From: Rapana venosa
Taxonomy: Eukaryota; Mollusca; Gastropoda; Neogastropoda; Muricidae
Assembly: GCA_028751875.1 (NCBI GenBank)
Contig: CM054140.1
Coordinates: 48,344,673-48,408,672, forward strand
Length of the DNA: 64,000 nt
Reading direction: 5' to 3'
Under the pieces are notes generated by a model, which saw only the letters and a list, made by a program, of their open reading frames with translations, was not told where the DNA came from and did no database searches. Each line of letters starts with the position of its first letter. Position 1 is the first letter of the stretch. This document shows positions 10,704-24,700 of the stretch, piece after piece. The position numbers and the translations under genes are program-made.

Positions 10704-13700
10704 GTCCATCTGTCTCTCTCTCACTCTCTGTGTCTCGTGCATGTGCATGCATGTGAATGGCTGTACGTCCCAATGTGTGTGTGTGTGACTTGTAGGCCAA
10801 GAAGGCTGTCTTTTTTCTGTGAACATTAACTTTAAAAAAAAAATAGTAGTGTGTCTAAAATGATTACAATACCATGGCAGTACTTGATAATATAGCCCAG
10901 TATTTCTTGTAGGGGGGAGGGGGTGCACTACTATATTCTAACAAGTAAAATGGAGGGGAAAAAACGTTGCCATCATGGTATATTTTATGTGTGTGTGCGT
11001 GCGTGGTGTGTGTGGGTGCGTGCATGTGTGTGTTGGACACCTGTAGGTCAAGGGGACTGTATTTTTGTTGTTGAAAACTGATTTTTTTTTTCAAAGATCG
11101 TGTCTAAAATAACCATGGGTGTGAGTGTCTATAATGATAAGCATGGGTGTGTGTGTGCGCACACATGTGTGTGTGCGTATGTGTGGTTGTGTGTGTTGCC
11201 TTAACCCTCCTGACCCCGTATGACGTGCTTTAAAAATGACTGAGAAAATCCACACCAAAGAGAAGAAAGTCTGCAGCAAGTTCAGTGCGCTTACTACAAT
11301 AAGTAAAAATGAATTTGTTCTTTTTACCTCTCATGTCGTAAAGTGCAGTAGTGTAGAACTTGTGAAGCACAGCAAAATGTGGTATTTTAATTTTCGTCAT
11401 CTTCAAGAATCACTTTTGAAGTTAAAAGTTTTTATATTCACTGAAAAATCTATGAATTTTGGGCTGGCATCCCTGAAAAAAAAGAGTCCTGCATTGTCAG
11501 AAATTTATTCAGTTATGAGAACATGGCAGACTAATTAGTTTTTAAAGGAAACAGCTCCAAACCAAGGGAAGTGGTTGAACTAACACGAGTAGCTTCCCTT
11601 TGATTGAATACCTTTCAGTATTTTTTAAAAAAAAGACAAAATACTGATAATGTGCTGTAGCTAGAGTTGTGGCACAGCATTTTGCATATCTAGACAGCTG
11701 TAGCGACAGCATAACTCCTATGAAATAACTTTGTACTCAAAACTGAACCAAAATGAACTTATAACGTATATACAGCGTTCACAGACTTATAAATCCATAT
11801 TCTTTTAAATAACCTGTTATTTTTGAGACACCCCCTTTTCAAGGCCTTGAATCTCATTGAAAGTGATGTGACAAAAATTATACCTTGATGTTTGAAACTC
11901 TAGACTTGTGTTTTGAAACTGCTCTCTTTAAATAATGATTGATGAGAACTGAAACAATTTTTTATTTGAAAAAAGTTCAAAATTGATGTAAGGACAAAAC
12001 AAACTAGAAGTTGCAGAGTACAAAGTGTTCAAGGGAGGCAATTACGGATAGTGCAAAGGTGCAGTCAGTTCTAAGTTGTGTAATAATCGCCCCAGGGGGA
12101 TGAATTTGTGCCCATAGGAATTCAAAACAGCAAAGCATCACAGAAAATGTGCATCAACCCCTACAATGTTTGATAAAAGTAGTCAGATTACTAGATTAAT
12201 GAAGAAGGTACAAACAAAATGTGTGTTTGCTGACCGTGATAAATAGCAAGCTGCAGACAACAGTGGCCAAGAGTTTAAAGCCGAAACCAACTACAATGAG
12301 CTGACATGGTCCAGGAAAGATTTAACAGTGCTCTGGGCTCCAGTGGCAATGAAGTGTAAAAAAAAAAAAAAAAAAATGCAATCTATTCTTAACGTTTGGT
12401 GCTAAATGATCTATTTTGCTGATTTAATTTAAAGAAATGATAATAATATTTAAAAAAACCTTAGAAGAGTGATTATTCTACTAGGTGGGCATACTCGTTC
12501 CATTATCCTCAAAATGAATAAATAAATAAATATAATTTTTACTGTAAATTTTATGAAAATTAAAGTTTAGTGTGGACTACATAAGTCAAAAACTACGATT
12601 TTGCCACATCAGTGCAACAATTTTTCTGCTTGCTGCACTACCCTTGTTCTCTACGAGATTTTTCTATTTTGAAACAGCTGTTCAGTGAATGGCTACTCTT
12701 TCTTCAGTGTGCATATGCATTTGTACATCCCTTGTTTACAAAATGGTGATCAGTGAAGCAGTCACTCTTGAAAACAGGTAAACAATGTGGCCAGTAGCAA
12801 AATTTATTTATGTAGGGAGTGGATCCTACAATCCTTGCAGAAAGCATACAGAAACACCACACCTGACACTTCACAGTTCATGCAAGTCATAAATGCTGGT
12901 GCTTGGAATTAGCATCAGTTGAGGAGTGAAGTGGAGGAAAGGGGATGAATAGTGCTCTTCACGCCTGTGTTGCCACTCAGCCTATTTCGACGATGTACGA
13001 CTTAACATTCATAGTGAAGAAAGCTTGTGTCAGGCAGTGGTTTGCTCTTGATTGCTATCTCTCCCCCTCCATCTCTTATGCAGATGCATGTGTACATTCA
13101 TACGTGTGTGTGTGTGTGTGATGTATAGGTCAAGAAGGCTGCCTTTTTTCAGTGAACATTTTTTTTTTTTGAAAGGTGTTCTCTAAAATGATAATCACGC
13201 TTGCATTTTAAATTATAGCCTAGTATTCATATTACCTCCCCCCCCCCAAACAAAAGTAACAGAGCTAAAAGAGAGAAAAAACAACCCACTTTCATCATAA
13301 ATACACTTTGTTTTAGAGTGTGTGTCAATGTGTGTGTGACCTGTGGGTCAAGGGGACTTTTTTTTTCTCTCCTTTTTTCCATTGACCAAAGGTAGTGTCT
13401 AAATTGATAACCATGGTTACGCTTTTAAAAAAATATTTTAAAAAGCCTTGTGTGAAAAGTCACATATTTGACAACAGCGGTAAACAGGAAAAAAACTTCT
13501 CCAACGTGGATAATCATTTTAAGTGTGTGTGTTTTGATTTTTTTGAGCGCTGTAGGAAAAAAGCAAAGGATATATAATTCTTTACAGGGGGGAGGGGGGG
13601 AGACTAGATAAAAAAAAAAAGTGAGTTCAAATCTTATTTGAGAGGTAGGCAGGAATTGTCTGCTCTTTCTACCTATGGGCATTTCCTTTCACAGCATAGC

Positions 13701-13902
13701 ACATTCAGTATACTGTACTGACTACATGTGTTGACACAGTATTCAATATTATTTAGAGTTATAAGAAAGCATGGAGATGATTACAAAAAACACAAAATCA
13801 AATTGCAGTATAAATGATAGTATTTTCATGCAGCATAACAATAATAGTGGCTTAGATTTTCTTTTTTGCACTAAAGTGTTATGTATTAATCTGGCTGCTC
13901 AC

Positions 13903-13973
<71 letters not shown>

Positions 13974-13992
13974 CTCTCTCTCTCTCTCTCCC

Positions 13993-14065
<73 letters not shown>

Positions 14066-14771
14066 CTCATTTTCAGCATTGAAAAAAATCCTTGGAATGG
14101 GACTATAAACAAGATCCTGTGTGCAAATATGCACATCTTGTGTATATATGTTAAAAACCTATCTGCCTTTCAGAAGAGTAGTCCATTGCGTGCTGACAGG
14201 AACAGATGACGGAATTCAAAAACAAAATTTTAAAAATGCATGCACACAGGTGTCATGTTTAGATATCTCTTTTAAGTCCAAATGTAGCTACCAAAATAAA
14301 TGGGTAGTAATGATTGCATAGATGCAAAATCTTGCCATTGGTGAACCTCGGAGCTGTAGCCCAGGGACAAAAAGTAATGTGAAGATTACGGAGAAAATGA
14401 ACTAGAATTTCTAGTCTTAGAGAAGGTGAGATTCATTTCTAGTTTTGTTGTCCAGCCTTAATTTTTGACCTCAGGATGAAGTTTATCAAGCCCAAATATT
14501 GTAATGTTCCTTGAATCATAGCTTCATAATAAGTCATCTGTTTAATCAGCCAGAAATAAGACTACTTTTGTAGAAAAACTTGCCATGCATTTTGTGAAAC
14601 CTTTAATAGTGAAAGTATTATTGTTAATATGTGGAATGTATCATAATGAAGAGTATTACTATTAGATTAACAAATATGCTCAGGTACATGCACACACACA
14701 GAGTACACACACACTCAACACAAGAGTATACTGGTGTATGCATGCATACAAGTGTGCATGCATACACAAGC

Positions 14772-14810
<39 letters not shown>

Positions 14811-14847
14811 ATACACACACACACATACACACACACACATACACACA

Positions 14848-14888
<41 letters not shown>

Positions 14889-16881
14889 GGAGTGAGAAAA
14901 AAATCTCGTTTTAGTTGGCAGAAGTGTCTGTGTGTCAGGCTTCATTAGTTGGTGAGAGTAACCATAAGACAAAAAGTATTTTACTTCATTCTTTCAGCTT
15001 CATCTCAAGATTTCTGTTTCTTTTTGTATTATCTGGCCCCACTCCCCAGGCAATTGTAAACAACTGGCAAGGGAGAAACATAAACAGCAAACTAAACCAG
15101 TTTAGACCACACCCAGCTATAATGGCATTTCATATGTTCATATTCTACTGAAGAGAGAGAGTGCATGATACCTAGAAACTAGAACATGAGACAGGTGTAT
15201 AGTGGAAGGCCACAAAGACTGTGTACACAGGTACACAGTGGGAATTTAAAAAAAAAAAAAAGTATACGGGTCAGAGACAAGCAAATGAGAATAGGTACAT
15301 GGAGGGTGTAGTGTGGTTGTGGGTCCACCTGAACTATGGGAAGAATGTGGCTTGCCACATTACATTCCTTCTTGTCTGAGTGGCTTCACATGCTATGCAC
15401 GCCCCACAGCCAGTTGGCCGCTCCATATCTTACCCAGGCTCCTAGCACAACTCTTTTTGTTTGCTGTGTGTGTGGGGTTTTTTCTCTCCCTCACACACAG
15501 CACACCTTAGTGTTGCTGCAACAGTTCACCTGTTGGATCAGTAACTTGAGATTGTACTTTGTAACAGTCTGAATGGATTAAGTGTTGTTTGTAATTGGCC
15601 ACGCATTTTCACTTCTTGGAGAGAGGTGAGCAACGGTTGTTCTGTGTGTGCATTATTTGTATGTGTTTAGGTTTGACATGTGTTAAATTGTCGGACAAGT
15701 AATGATATGTTTTGAAACTGGGGGAAAAAAATTATTTCGTCAGTTTTAAGCTTAGAAAAGGAAAATAAAGTGGTACATATATATCTCTTTACAATGAAGA
15801 TGTTTATCATGTTCTCCTGTTTATCTGAGGGTACCATCCTATACTTTATCCCATGAATAGGACAAGTACAGGTCATGAATGCAGTAACACTATACATACA
15901 AGTACTTCTTTGTAGTCCTCTGTTGTAGTTATAAACCTTTGGTGACAACCAACTTTCTAGTGTTGTGTGAAAACCCTTATAGTCATAGGGCTAAAAAAAA
16001 AAAAAAGTGATGAATGGTTACACACTGTGTATGATTAAGTGGCAGTCCTAAGTTAATTCAGTGGCAAGTGGTTACATACATAGTATAATTATATTACAAT
16101 TATAATACTACTTGCAAAGCACCTAAGCTGTTTTAAGGGATAAATTTGTGGCTTGAACCTGTGCAACTTTGTGACCCTGTGTAGGCTTGCTCAGCGAAAC
16201 ACAACCCATTACAGCTCAGCGGCACAAATTCATGTGTATGTGTGTGAAAAGGCTGTTTCCTGACACTCTTAAACTCTACACCACCTACTTTGTTGACACT
16301 TAAAGTGCGTGTAGTGGTAAATTATGATTGCTCATGTTCCATCATGACTGAATTTTAGATAAGTGGTAGACAGTAATAAATCACATTCAGGTTAGTGATT
16401 ATGAAGCGAGTACAATTAGATAGGGCAGTCAAAAATGTGTGCAGAAGAGTATCTGTTGATTATAGTTTGTGGAGACAGTAGTTTGTGTTCGTAGAAAAGG
16501 ATAGGGGATTTAATTTGGGGGTTTTTAAGAGAAGAAAACTTTCTAGGTATATGTTGCCACAGTAGAAATTCATAGGTCATTACTGAACCACTTTCTTTGA
16601 TGTAGCTTTGTGCAGCTTTGACTTGCCAAAAAAGAAAATCATATTTTCTTTCCATACCTCTTTAGCTACTCAGTCATTCAAAGCAACTTAGGTAACTGTA
16701 AGAACTAGTCATATCAAACCGCAGTCAGTTAAAATTCTATGCTGGGCTTGATCCTATCAGTTTTCCCACTTTTTAAAAAACAAACAAAAAAAACCCTTTG
16801 CTACTCAAGGTGTCATATATCACGTTCCCCCCTCCAAAAAAAGTGAAGGTAATGTGGTGCAGTATATCATCCCCTCCCTTT

Positions 16882-16964
<83 letters not shown>

Positions 16965-19104
16965 ACTAGAGTGACATTGGCCTGTGACAGTTTTCACTCC
17001 ATGTTAGCAGCTAATTAGTCATTTATGGAGTTGAATCATCCCTAAAGCTGGATTTTGACCTTTCCTTCAAACATGAAAGTGGTTTTCCCCCCAACTTTTA
17101 AAATTATGTATCCCACTCAGACTTTTTGATCAGCTCCTTTCCTCTAAAGTATTATTCACATATGCAGCAGCTGTTTTGTGGTCTGAAAAGGCAGTGTCAA
17201 GTCCCAAAATTTGCATTTATTTATCCTCTGAATGATGACAAACAGAACTTGAAGATTAGCGGGATAGGAAAGAAGAGAAAGTAGTTAACACAGCTGAAAA
17301 AAAATCAATACCGCATACCCTGATTGCAAGCAAGCTTTAGTGTGGAGCCAGTTCACAGGCAGCCTTACTGTCCTTGGCAGTCATATGCTTGTCAGCAGGT
17401 GAATGAGTTGTTTTCTGTCTCCTTTCCCTCTTCCAGTTGTCATGGTGATCATTGTCATTGTGTGTGCGTGTCAGAGGGTGATAGGTTTATGTGGAGCTGG
17501 ATTGATGGCAATGTCAGTCACCCAGTTGATATGCTTGTGTGTGAGTGTGAGCGCACATCAAAGTATACTGTATAGGCTTCTACAGATGAGTTTCCATGTT
17601 CATTGAGCTGTTACAGTGTTAGTGTCAAGCAAGTGTTGGCATCTGTTTGACAGGAGGTAGGTTTTATTTATTTCAAAATATTGTTGAATTGATGTGTACT
17701 GGCATAGTTGCTGTGGATAAATTCTTCTGTGAAAATGTTTATATTTCAAAGAGTAGATGTCTTACGTATGGACACGTGCAAGAGGCAAGTTCCCATGTGA
17801 AGAAGCGTAAGGTTACAGAATGTAGATCTCGTACATTGTTGGTTTACTTTTACTGTCCCATCACACTTCTGCACATGAATGTGTTCATACATGCAGGCAT
17901 TTTAATCTATATCAACGGTATGCATAATACATTTACATTCACTTATCAACAGAAAGCACCTGTACTGAATATAAGATTACACTATCAAACAGGATGGTTT
18001 AAAAAAAAAAAAAAATCGATAAACCAGGGTTTTTTGGGTTTTGTTTTTTTATCTTGCAAGCTGACATTTGTACTAGAGTTACAACAGTCTCTTTCCTGAT
18101 ACGAATTAGAACAGTTGGTAGCCTAGTCCAGAACACACAGTGTCAACAGTGTGTCACACAACACAGGAATGTGTTGCCAGGCCGGCTGGACAACTTTTTG
18201 AGAACTCTCATCCATTCGCGGGGTCAGCTTAGCTGTTGGAATCCTACTGGCGGCAAAAACAACACAGCTAACTAACTAGTGGGAATAGTAGTGGTGGCAG
18301 ATTGGCCTGTGGCAAAGCGAACAGCTTGGGTTTGCTGGTCTGTCCATGGCCTTTTAATTCTTCCTGTGCATGGTTGGTTGGGTTTGTTTTGCCTCAGGGT
18401 GGCTTTGTTTGCTACTGTGTGCTTTAGAAAGGGAATGTGTGTGGAGGGGTAAAGGGCTATAGTATCGCGAAGGGACAGAAAAGGAAGGCGGCTGCTAAAG
18501 TAAAGGGTTGGCTGGGTTTTTTCCCTGTGTAGGCGTGTGGTTGGTGTTTATACCATTCTGTCTGTGTCGCCAGTTCACGCCCTTGATTTTCCCCCCTCAG
18601 GTATTCAGTTGCTCTTATTTTAATTAGGACATGGTTTTTTTCTGTTCTGTTTTAGGAATATTTTTTCAAGAATCTTGAAATGTTATGTTAGTGCTGAAGT
18701 GGAGACAAGAGTTGGTGTAAGATTGAAGCAGATGGTTAGTACATTCTAAGGGGGCCAAAAACACGTGGTTCCTTTTCATTTTTATATGCTCAGGGGTTTA
18801 GGTACATGTCTTCTTATTCTGCTTTCTGAAATGTAACTTGTATACATTGAAATTAATTGATAATGTGCAATCCACCGCATAAACAAGAAAAAAGTCAATG
18901 AAAAAAATTCAAGGATTAGGAATTTTACTTTTAGGGCTAGGGACATATAGTTTGATTTTTTAAAAAAATATACAGAGGAAGGTGAGGATTTGAAATATAT
19001 GAAAGATGGCAGGGTACAGAAATGAGAATGCATAATTGTAATTTACAATATGCACATGGACACACAGATGCATGGACATATGCACGCGCACACACACTCA
19101 CACA

Positions 19105-19157
<53 letters not shown>

Positions 19158-19541
19158 CTCACACTCTCTCTGTCACTCACACACAAACACAAAAGTTTTT
19201 TTGCGTTACTTTCTCACTATGATTCATATGCTTATGAGTGTGTGCGTACATTTGAAATTGAATGCTCTTCAGAAGAAAAGGGATATTTTGAAAAAAAGCA
19301 ACCAATGGGGCAAGTTGCACACTATTGATACAATTCCAAAAGCAAAAAAGCATTTTCAATATGAATAACTACTGAAGATCATTTTCATAATAATATAGAA
19401 TTTATATAGCACTGAATCTTGTAAAAGAAATCGAAGCGTTTGCACTCGAATAATTTAGACGCATGCAACTTTCCACAAATATGAATAACAGATTTCAAAT
19501 TCATGCACACACGCACTCACACACACACACACACACACACA

Positions 19542-19639
<98 letters not shown>

Positions 19640-21455
19640 CACATTTAGGAGATTAAGGATGCTGTTGAAAAGTAGGGACAGATATGAGAGGAAAGTCTTA
19701 GGTAGGAAATAAGTATAATTATATTTTCAGTGGTAGGCAGGTATTAAGATTCATAGGCTTTTATTGTTATAGAAGGTGTGGCTACCCAACATTCTGTACT
19801 TAAAATTTCTTCTTTTTGTGTGTATTGGTGCTCATCATTTCTGCCTTTGATTCAGTGAACTTATTTTTCTTCTTCGTTTCTGCTTTTCATTCTATGAAGT
19901 CTCATTTTCTTCTTTCCTAGTTCATTACGTTTTCAGACAGATTTCCCCCTCATTTTTTTGTGTCACATTTATTTGTGGTTTTTTGTTGTTGGTTTTTTTG
20001 GGGGGGTGGGTGGGTGTTGAGGGTTGTGTTTTTCATGGACCATAAAAAGAGAAAGCTCATGATACGAGATGCCACTTTACAAAGTTGGTGGAAAGAAAAG
20101 AGTCTGCATGTATGGCATCTTGTACACTTTTGATAGTGTTGTATATTTTATTTTTCTGCAGTAATACATGAAGCAGGGATGATGTCCAGTCTTATTTCCA
20201 TCAGGATCATTTCATGACTGGAGACATAATGTTGTGAACTTAGCAAGATGACAAGAACAGACTCTGCAAGATCAGTTTTTGTAATTTATGAGACTTACAT
20301 GACGAGACCCTGATATGGACTTTAATAGCAGTGTATGAGGCGAAAGACATGATAAAGTTGATGTTAAGATGCAGTAGCAGATGCACAGGTTTTTTAGCTT
20401 TTGACTTAGGAATTTCAAAGTTTTAAAAATTGACGGTGATGGATTGGATTGGTAATTGTGTGTTTATGTGTGTATTATTATATGTGATACTCCACTATGA
20501 AATGAGTTGCATTTCACTTACCCACTTTTCGGCTAGGAGCCATTTTGGGGAGGGGGGGGGGGGGGGTTCAGGTTATGAATTTTGAGATTTTGATTGATTA
20601 TAAAACTATAGCCATTCTTCTACCTTGTACTGAAGTAACGAGGCATAATTAATTATTTAAAACTCCCAAGCCTTCATTCTGACCACTTATTACAATGCAA
20701 AACTTGTCAGTTTCTCAGTTTGTTACTTCCTGGAGTCTATGATTTCATTTTATAACTTTTTTGAGAATTGTCCAATTTTCAATCTGTTAATTGTATTAGC
20801 CTTTTTATTGCACATTATTAACATGTTAACAACTGAAAATTGACCTCGGGTGCAGTGCTACCTGTTATGTGGTGGAGCGTCACATATGTCTATGTAGTGT
20901 CTCATGAGATCTGATGAATTCGGTGTACTTTGCAGCGTGGATCTGACGAGCTGATGTCAAGGGTCACCAACGGCACTGGCATGCTTCAGGGAGAAATGAA
21001 TGATGCAAAGAAGGTGAGTTATACATTTGGTTTAGATTTTTTCCATTCAGAAAACATGAATATTATACAGAGGCAAATTGAGATCAATAACAAGCAAATA
21101 GCTAATGGCATGCTCAAAACAATATATTTGACTCGTTCATTTTGGCAGCTAATGAGCATTAACATCAAGGTAGTGTTTTCCAAAAACATTTTTGATCAGA
21201 CAATTGAGTTGTATATTTGATACAACATGTGAACAACTTTTTGGCCAGCATTATCCCTGCAGTAACAAAAAGTTCTCTCTTTCTCTCTCTCCCTCTTCCT
21301 CCCTCCCTCCCAGGGATGGATGTAAAAAAGTCTTGCACTTATTCTTTCATTAGTTTTTTATTTTTATAATTTCCCTGTGTCCCCCTTCTCTGTCTCATAA
21401 TCATCAGCGCATCCTGACAGCACCTTGCCCCATTCCATTCTCTCTCTCTCTCTCT

Positions 21456-21504
<49 letters not shown>

Positions 21505-21714
21505 ACAACCCAGACACTTACATTCTGTTTGGTACACTGTGTCGGTGTAAGAGAAAATGTTTGTTTTTATCTCAACTCTGAAATGTATTTTTTCATTTTC
21601 TCTTCATCAGCTTTGTTTCTTCTCATTGGTCTCACTGCCGCCCTTTTTTTTTAACCCATCTCCCCTGCACCCCCACCCCCCTCCAAATGACATATACTCA
21701 TGTATGTGTACACA

Positions 21715-21783
<69 letters not shown>

Positions 21784-24700
21784 CTTAAAAAACCCACTCA
21801 CACATGAAAGCATAATGCAACCAAGGCATCAAAAGCATGATTGAAGCCATTATATCAGTAATGATAATGATGGGAAATGCGTTGACAGTAAATGCAGGAT
21901 GCATGTCCTAAATGCTAATTTTGCTTGCAAAATCCTTTGGGGTTTTTTGTGTTTTGTTTTCTTTGCCTGTCAAGTACTGAAGTATTCTTGTTAGGCAGGT
22001 CCATTAAATAAAAAAGGGGAAAGAGTCTTTTGACATAAAGTAGTTGGGATCTGGAGGGGGGTGGGGTGGAGACTGGTGGAATGTTATCAGCTTTAGTGCC
22101 CATGACAGCTAAATAAAGGGCAAGAAAGCCAAGTATTCAACTTTGACCATGTCAGAAAAAACAGGTATGCGCACTAACACACGCACTATCAACCATATAC
22201 TTAACATCAACTGTGTATACACAGTGAAACGCTCATTAGCTGAAGAAAGTGCAAGAAAGCCAAGCATTGTTCAACTTTGTCCGTGACAGAAAAATGCACA
22301 GGTACACACACTAACACACATACACACACAGTGTCAACCATATGCTTACTATCAACTATAATACACAAGTGAAACGCTCATTTATTCATTCATATTGTTG
22401 CCTTGTTTCCCCCCCTCTACAGGTGAAATTGGATGGGGGTGCCAACCCACCATCCCGTGTGGTCCACATCCGCAGTCTGCCACATGAAGTTGCTGAGACT
22501 GATGTTGTCCAGCTGGGCATGCCTTTTGGCAAGATGACCAATGTGCTTGTTCTCAAACAGAAAAACCAGGTGAGTGTTGACCCCAGATTTTAACCCTTGA
22601 AGTGAGGTTCCTGGAATGTTCGGGGATTCCTTGCTAGGTCGATGGCAAATTCTGTAGGTGATGTGATTGACAGCTCACTTTCACTTTGAAAGATCACCCA
22701 ATGAATATTATGGCCATTCCAGAGCTGCAGAAAGGTTTGAAGGTCATTCTGCACATTTATGCGAGTAGTGTGAATTTTGATTGGTTTACGAGTTTTGTTT
22801 TGTTTGTTTTTTTACAAGTTGCTCAGTAAAAAATGGGGGCCAACTTTGTGTCATAATTGTGTTTCGCAAGCTTTTTGACAATATTGATAGCAAGGAGGAA
22901 TTTGATAGGTTTAGTTTGGTTGAATTAAACAGTGATAGAAGTGATGAGGTAAGGATTGTGCAATATTTTTGAGAAACTAGGTAGAAACTAATCTCCAGCT
23001 CTCTGGTGTTTTCTTCTGTTTTCCCTTGTGAATTTTTCTTCTTTTTTTTCCCCCCAGCCCTCTCTCTGCTCTTTTATTTTTTAAATTTTTTTAAATTCAT
23101 TTCGTAAGTGGCAAATTCATTACATGTTTGTTTCTGGATGTGTCATTTTGTGTTCCTGTCATTTATTTTTAAAAGAAATTCAAGTCTTATGGGTCATGTA
23201 ATTTGTTAGTGACAAAGGCTTTAAATTCAGTTCTACTGCTGTTTTAATTTGTAACCACCTTTCCATAGACATTATTTTAATGATAGTGGTTTATCGTTTT
23301 TATCAGTATATCTGTACAGTTTAAAGTTACCTACTTGCATGAATAGACTGTACTGTGTACATGAATCAACTATCATTTCTTTCGTATGTATGAAGGCTTT
23401 TCTGGAGTTTGCTGAGGAGAGTGCTGCTGTCAACATGGTATCCTACTACTCCTCCAACCCAGCTCAAGTGCGTCTCAAGCCTTGCTATGTGCAATTCTCC
23501 AACCACAAGGAGCTCAAGACTGACTCCACACATTCTTTCCAGGTAAACTTGCTTTGAAAAACAATGTTATTATTAAGTCAGACATAGCTGATAAAGCATG
23601 CAATGTGTAACACAAGACAAAGTACAGTAATAATTTTTAAGGACTGAGTTGTACTTTGCTCTCAGTGTTCACAGCAGTAAAAAGCCAAGGATGAATGATA
23701 CACAGACTTGTACACCCTCCATACTTACCCATATTTGTTTTAGGAGGAAAAAAAATGGGGGTGGGGGAACTGGTGTCACATATGAAAACACTGAAACTTC
23801 ATGAAAAATAGTGAAAATTGCCATACAAATACTGAAAAGCGGAGTATGGGGGTGCACAGGTCTGGATACACAAGACACAAAATAGTATGAAAAAGAAAGT
23901 GGAGATGAATGTCAGTGTTTGGATTCTTAGTATATGTTAGTACTTGTTCTGTAACGTTCTTTGCCAAGCCTCTGGTTCCAAGTTAGATTTTTAACCTTCA
24001 GTTGTTCATGACTGATCCATTCTATTTTGCTTTTATTTTCTGGAGGCTCTCTGCTGCCCCAAATAATTAATGAGTCATTATTTTACATTCTGGCATCTAA
24101 ATAGTGACATAGAAATAGATTAGAAAAATGGTATAAAGACTAGTTTGTACTTTCTGGAAAACGGTTTCTTTGAAAAAGTCTTAGCATTATTTTTCTTTCA
24201 TCTTTTTTTCCCATTTTTGAGATTATCCATCATTCTTTAATTCATTGTCCTTTTAAAGTGAGTCATCAACAGAATATTGTATACTCTTGTTCTGATGATC
24301 TTTAGTTTCTTGACTGTATGAACAAAAACAAAACTGTAATACTGTTTAGGTTTATCTGGTTAACCTTTCACTTTTAACAACCGCTGTGTTTCTTATGTTG
24401 AAAATGAAAAGCATCAATGTTCCATGTCAAATAGGATTAGACCTGAGATATCATGCCTCACTTGTCTTCTCTGCTACCTTGAACACAGATATAGGTGGTT
24501 TTTTTAGTCTGTAATGTATGATTCACACTGTATCTGGGCTCACCTAGATCATTTTCTGGTCATTTGGTACTAATCACCCTATGAAATCTTATGCCAGAGG
24601 AAGCTTTCTTTTTATTGTCATTATTAAATGGAAAGAATCAAATCTCTGTACCATTGTCTACTGCAAAGCATATATTGTGCATTCAGTAAAGAGCACACTT

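Larger units (their letters stand above)
9727..20935 (+). other. PTBP intron 2 (11.2 kb)
   Basis: This is the longest gene-free stretch. It holds CT, CA and TA microsatellites, a four-copy anonymous repeat (10770-13420), one copy of a dispersed repeat (11205-11690), a truncated SINE (14085-14300) and a LINE tail (19384-19510). No further exon was recognised in it. Confidence 0.7.

Noticed and set aside
13879..14136. Arg/Glu and Ser/Leu repeat frames over CT tracts (also 16879, 19543, 21718, 45931, 62342-62982)
   Set aside because: Microsatellite artefacts on both strands.
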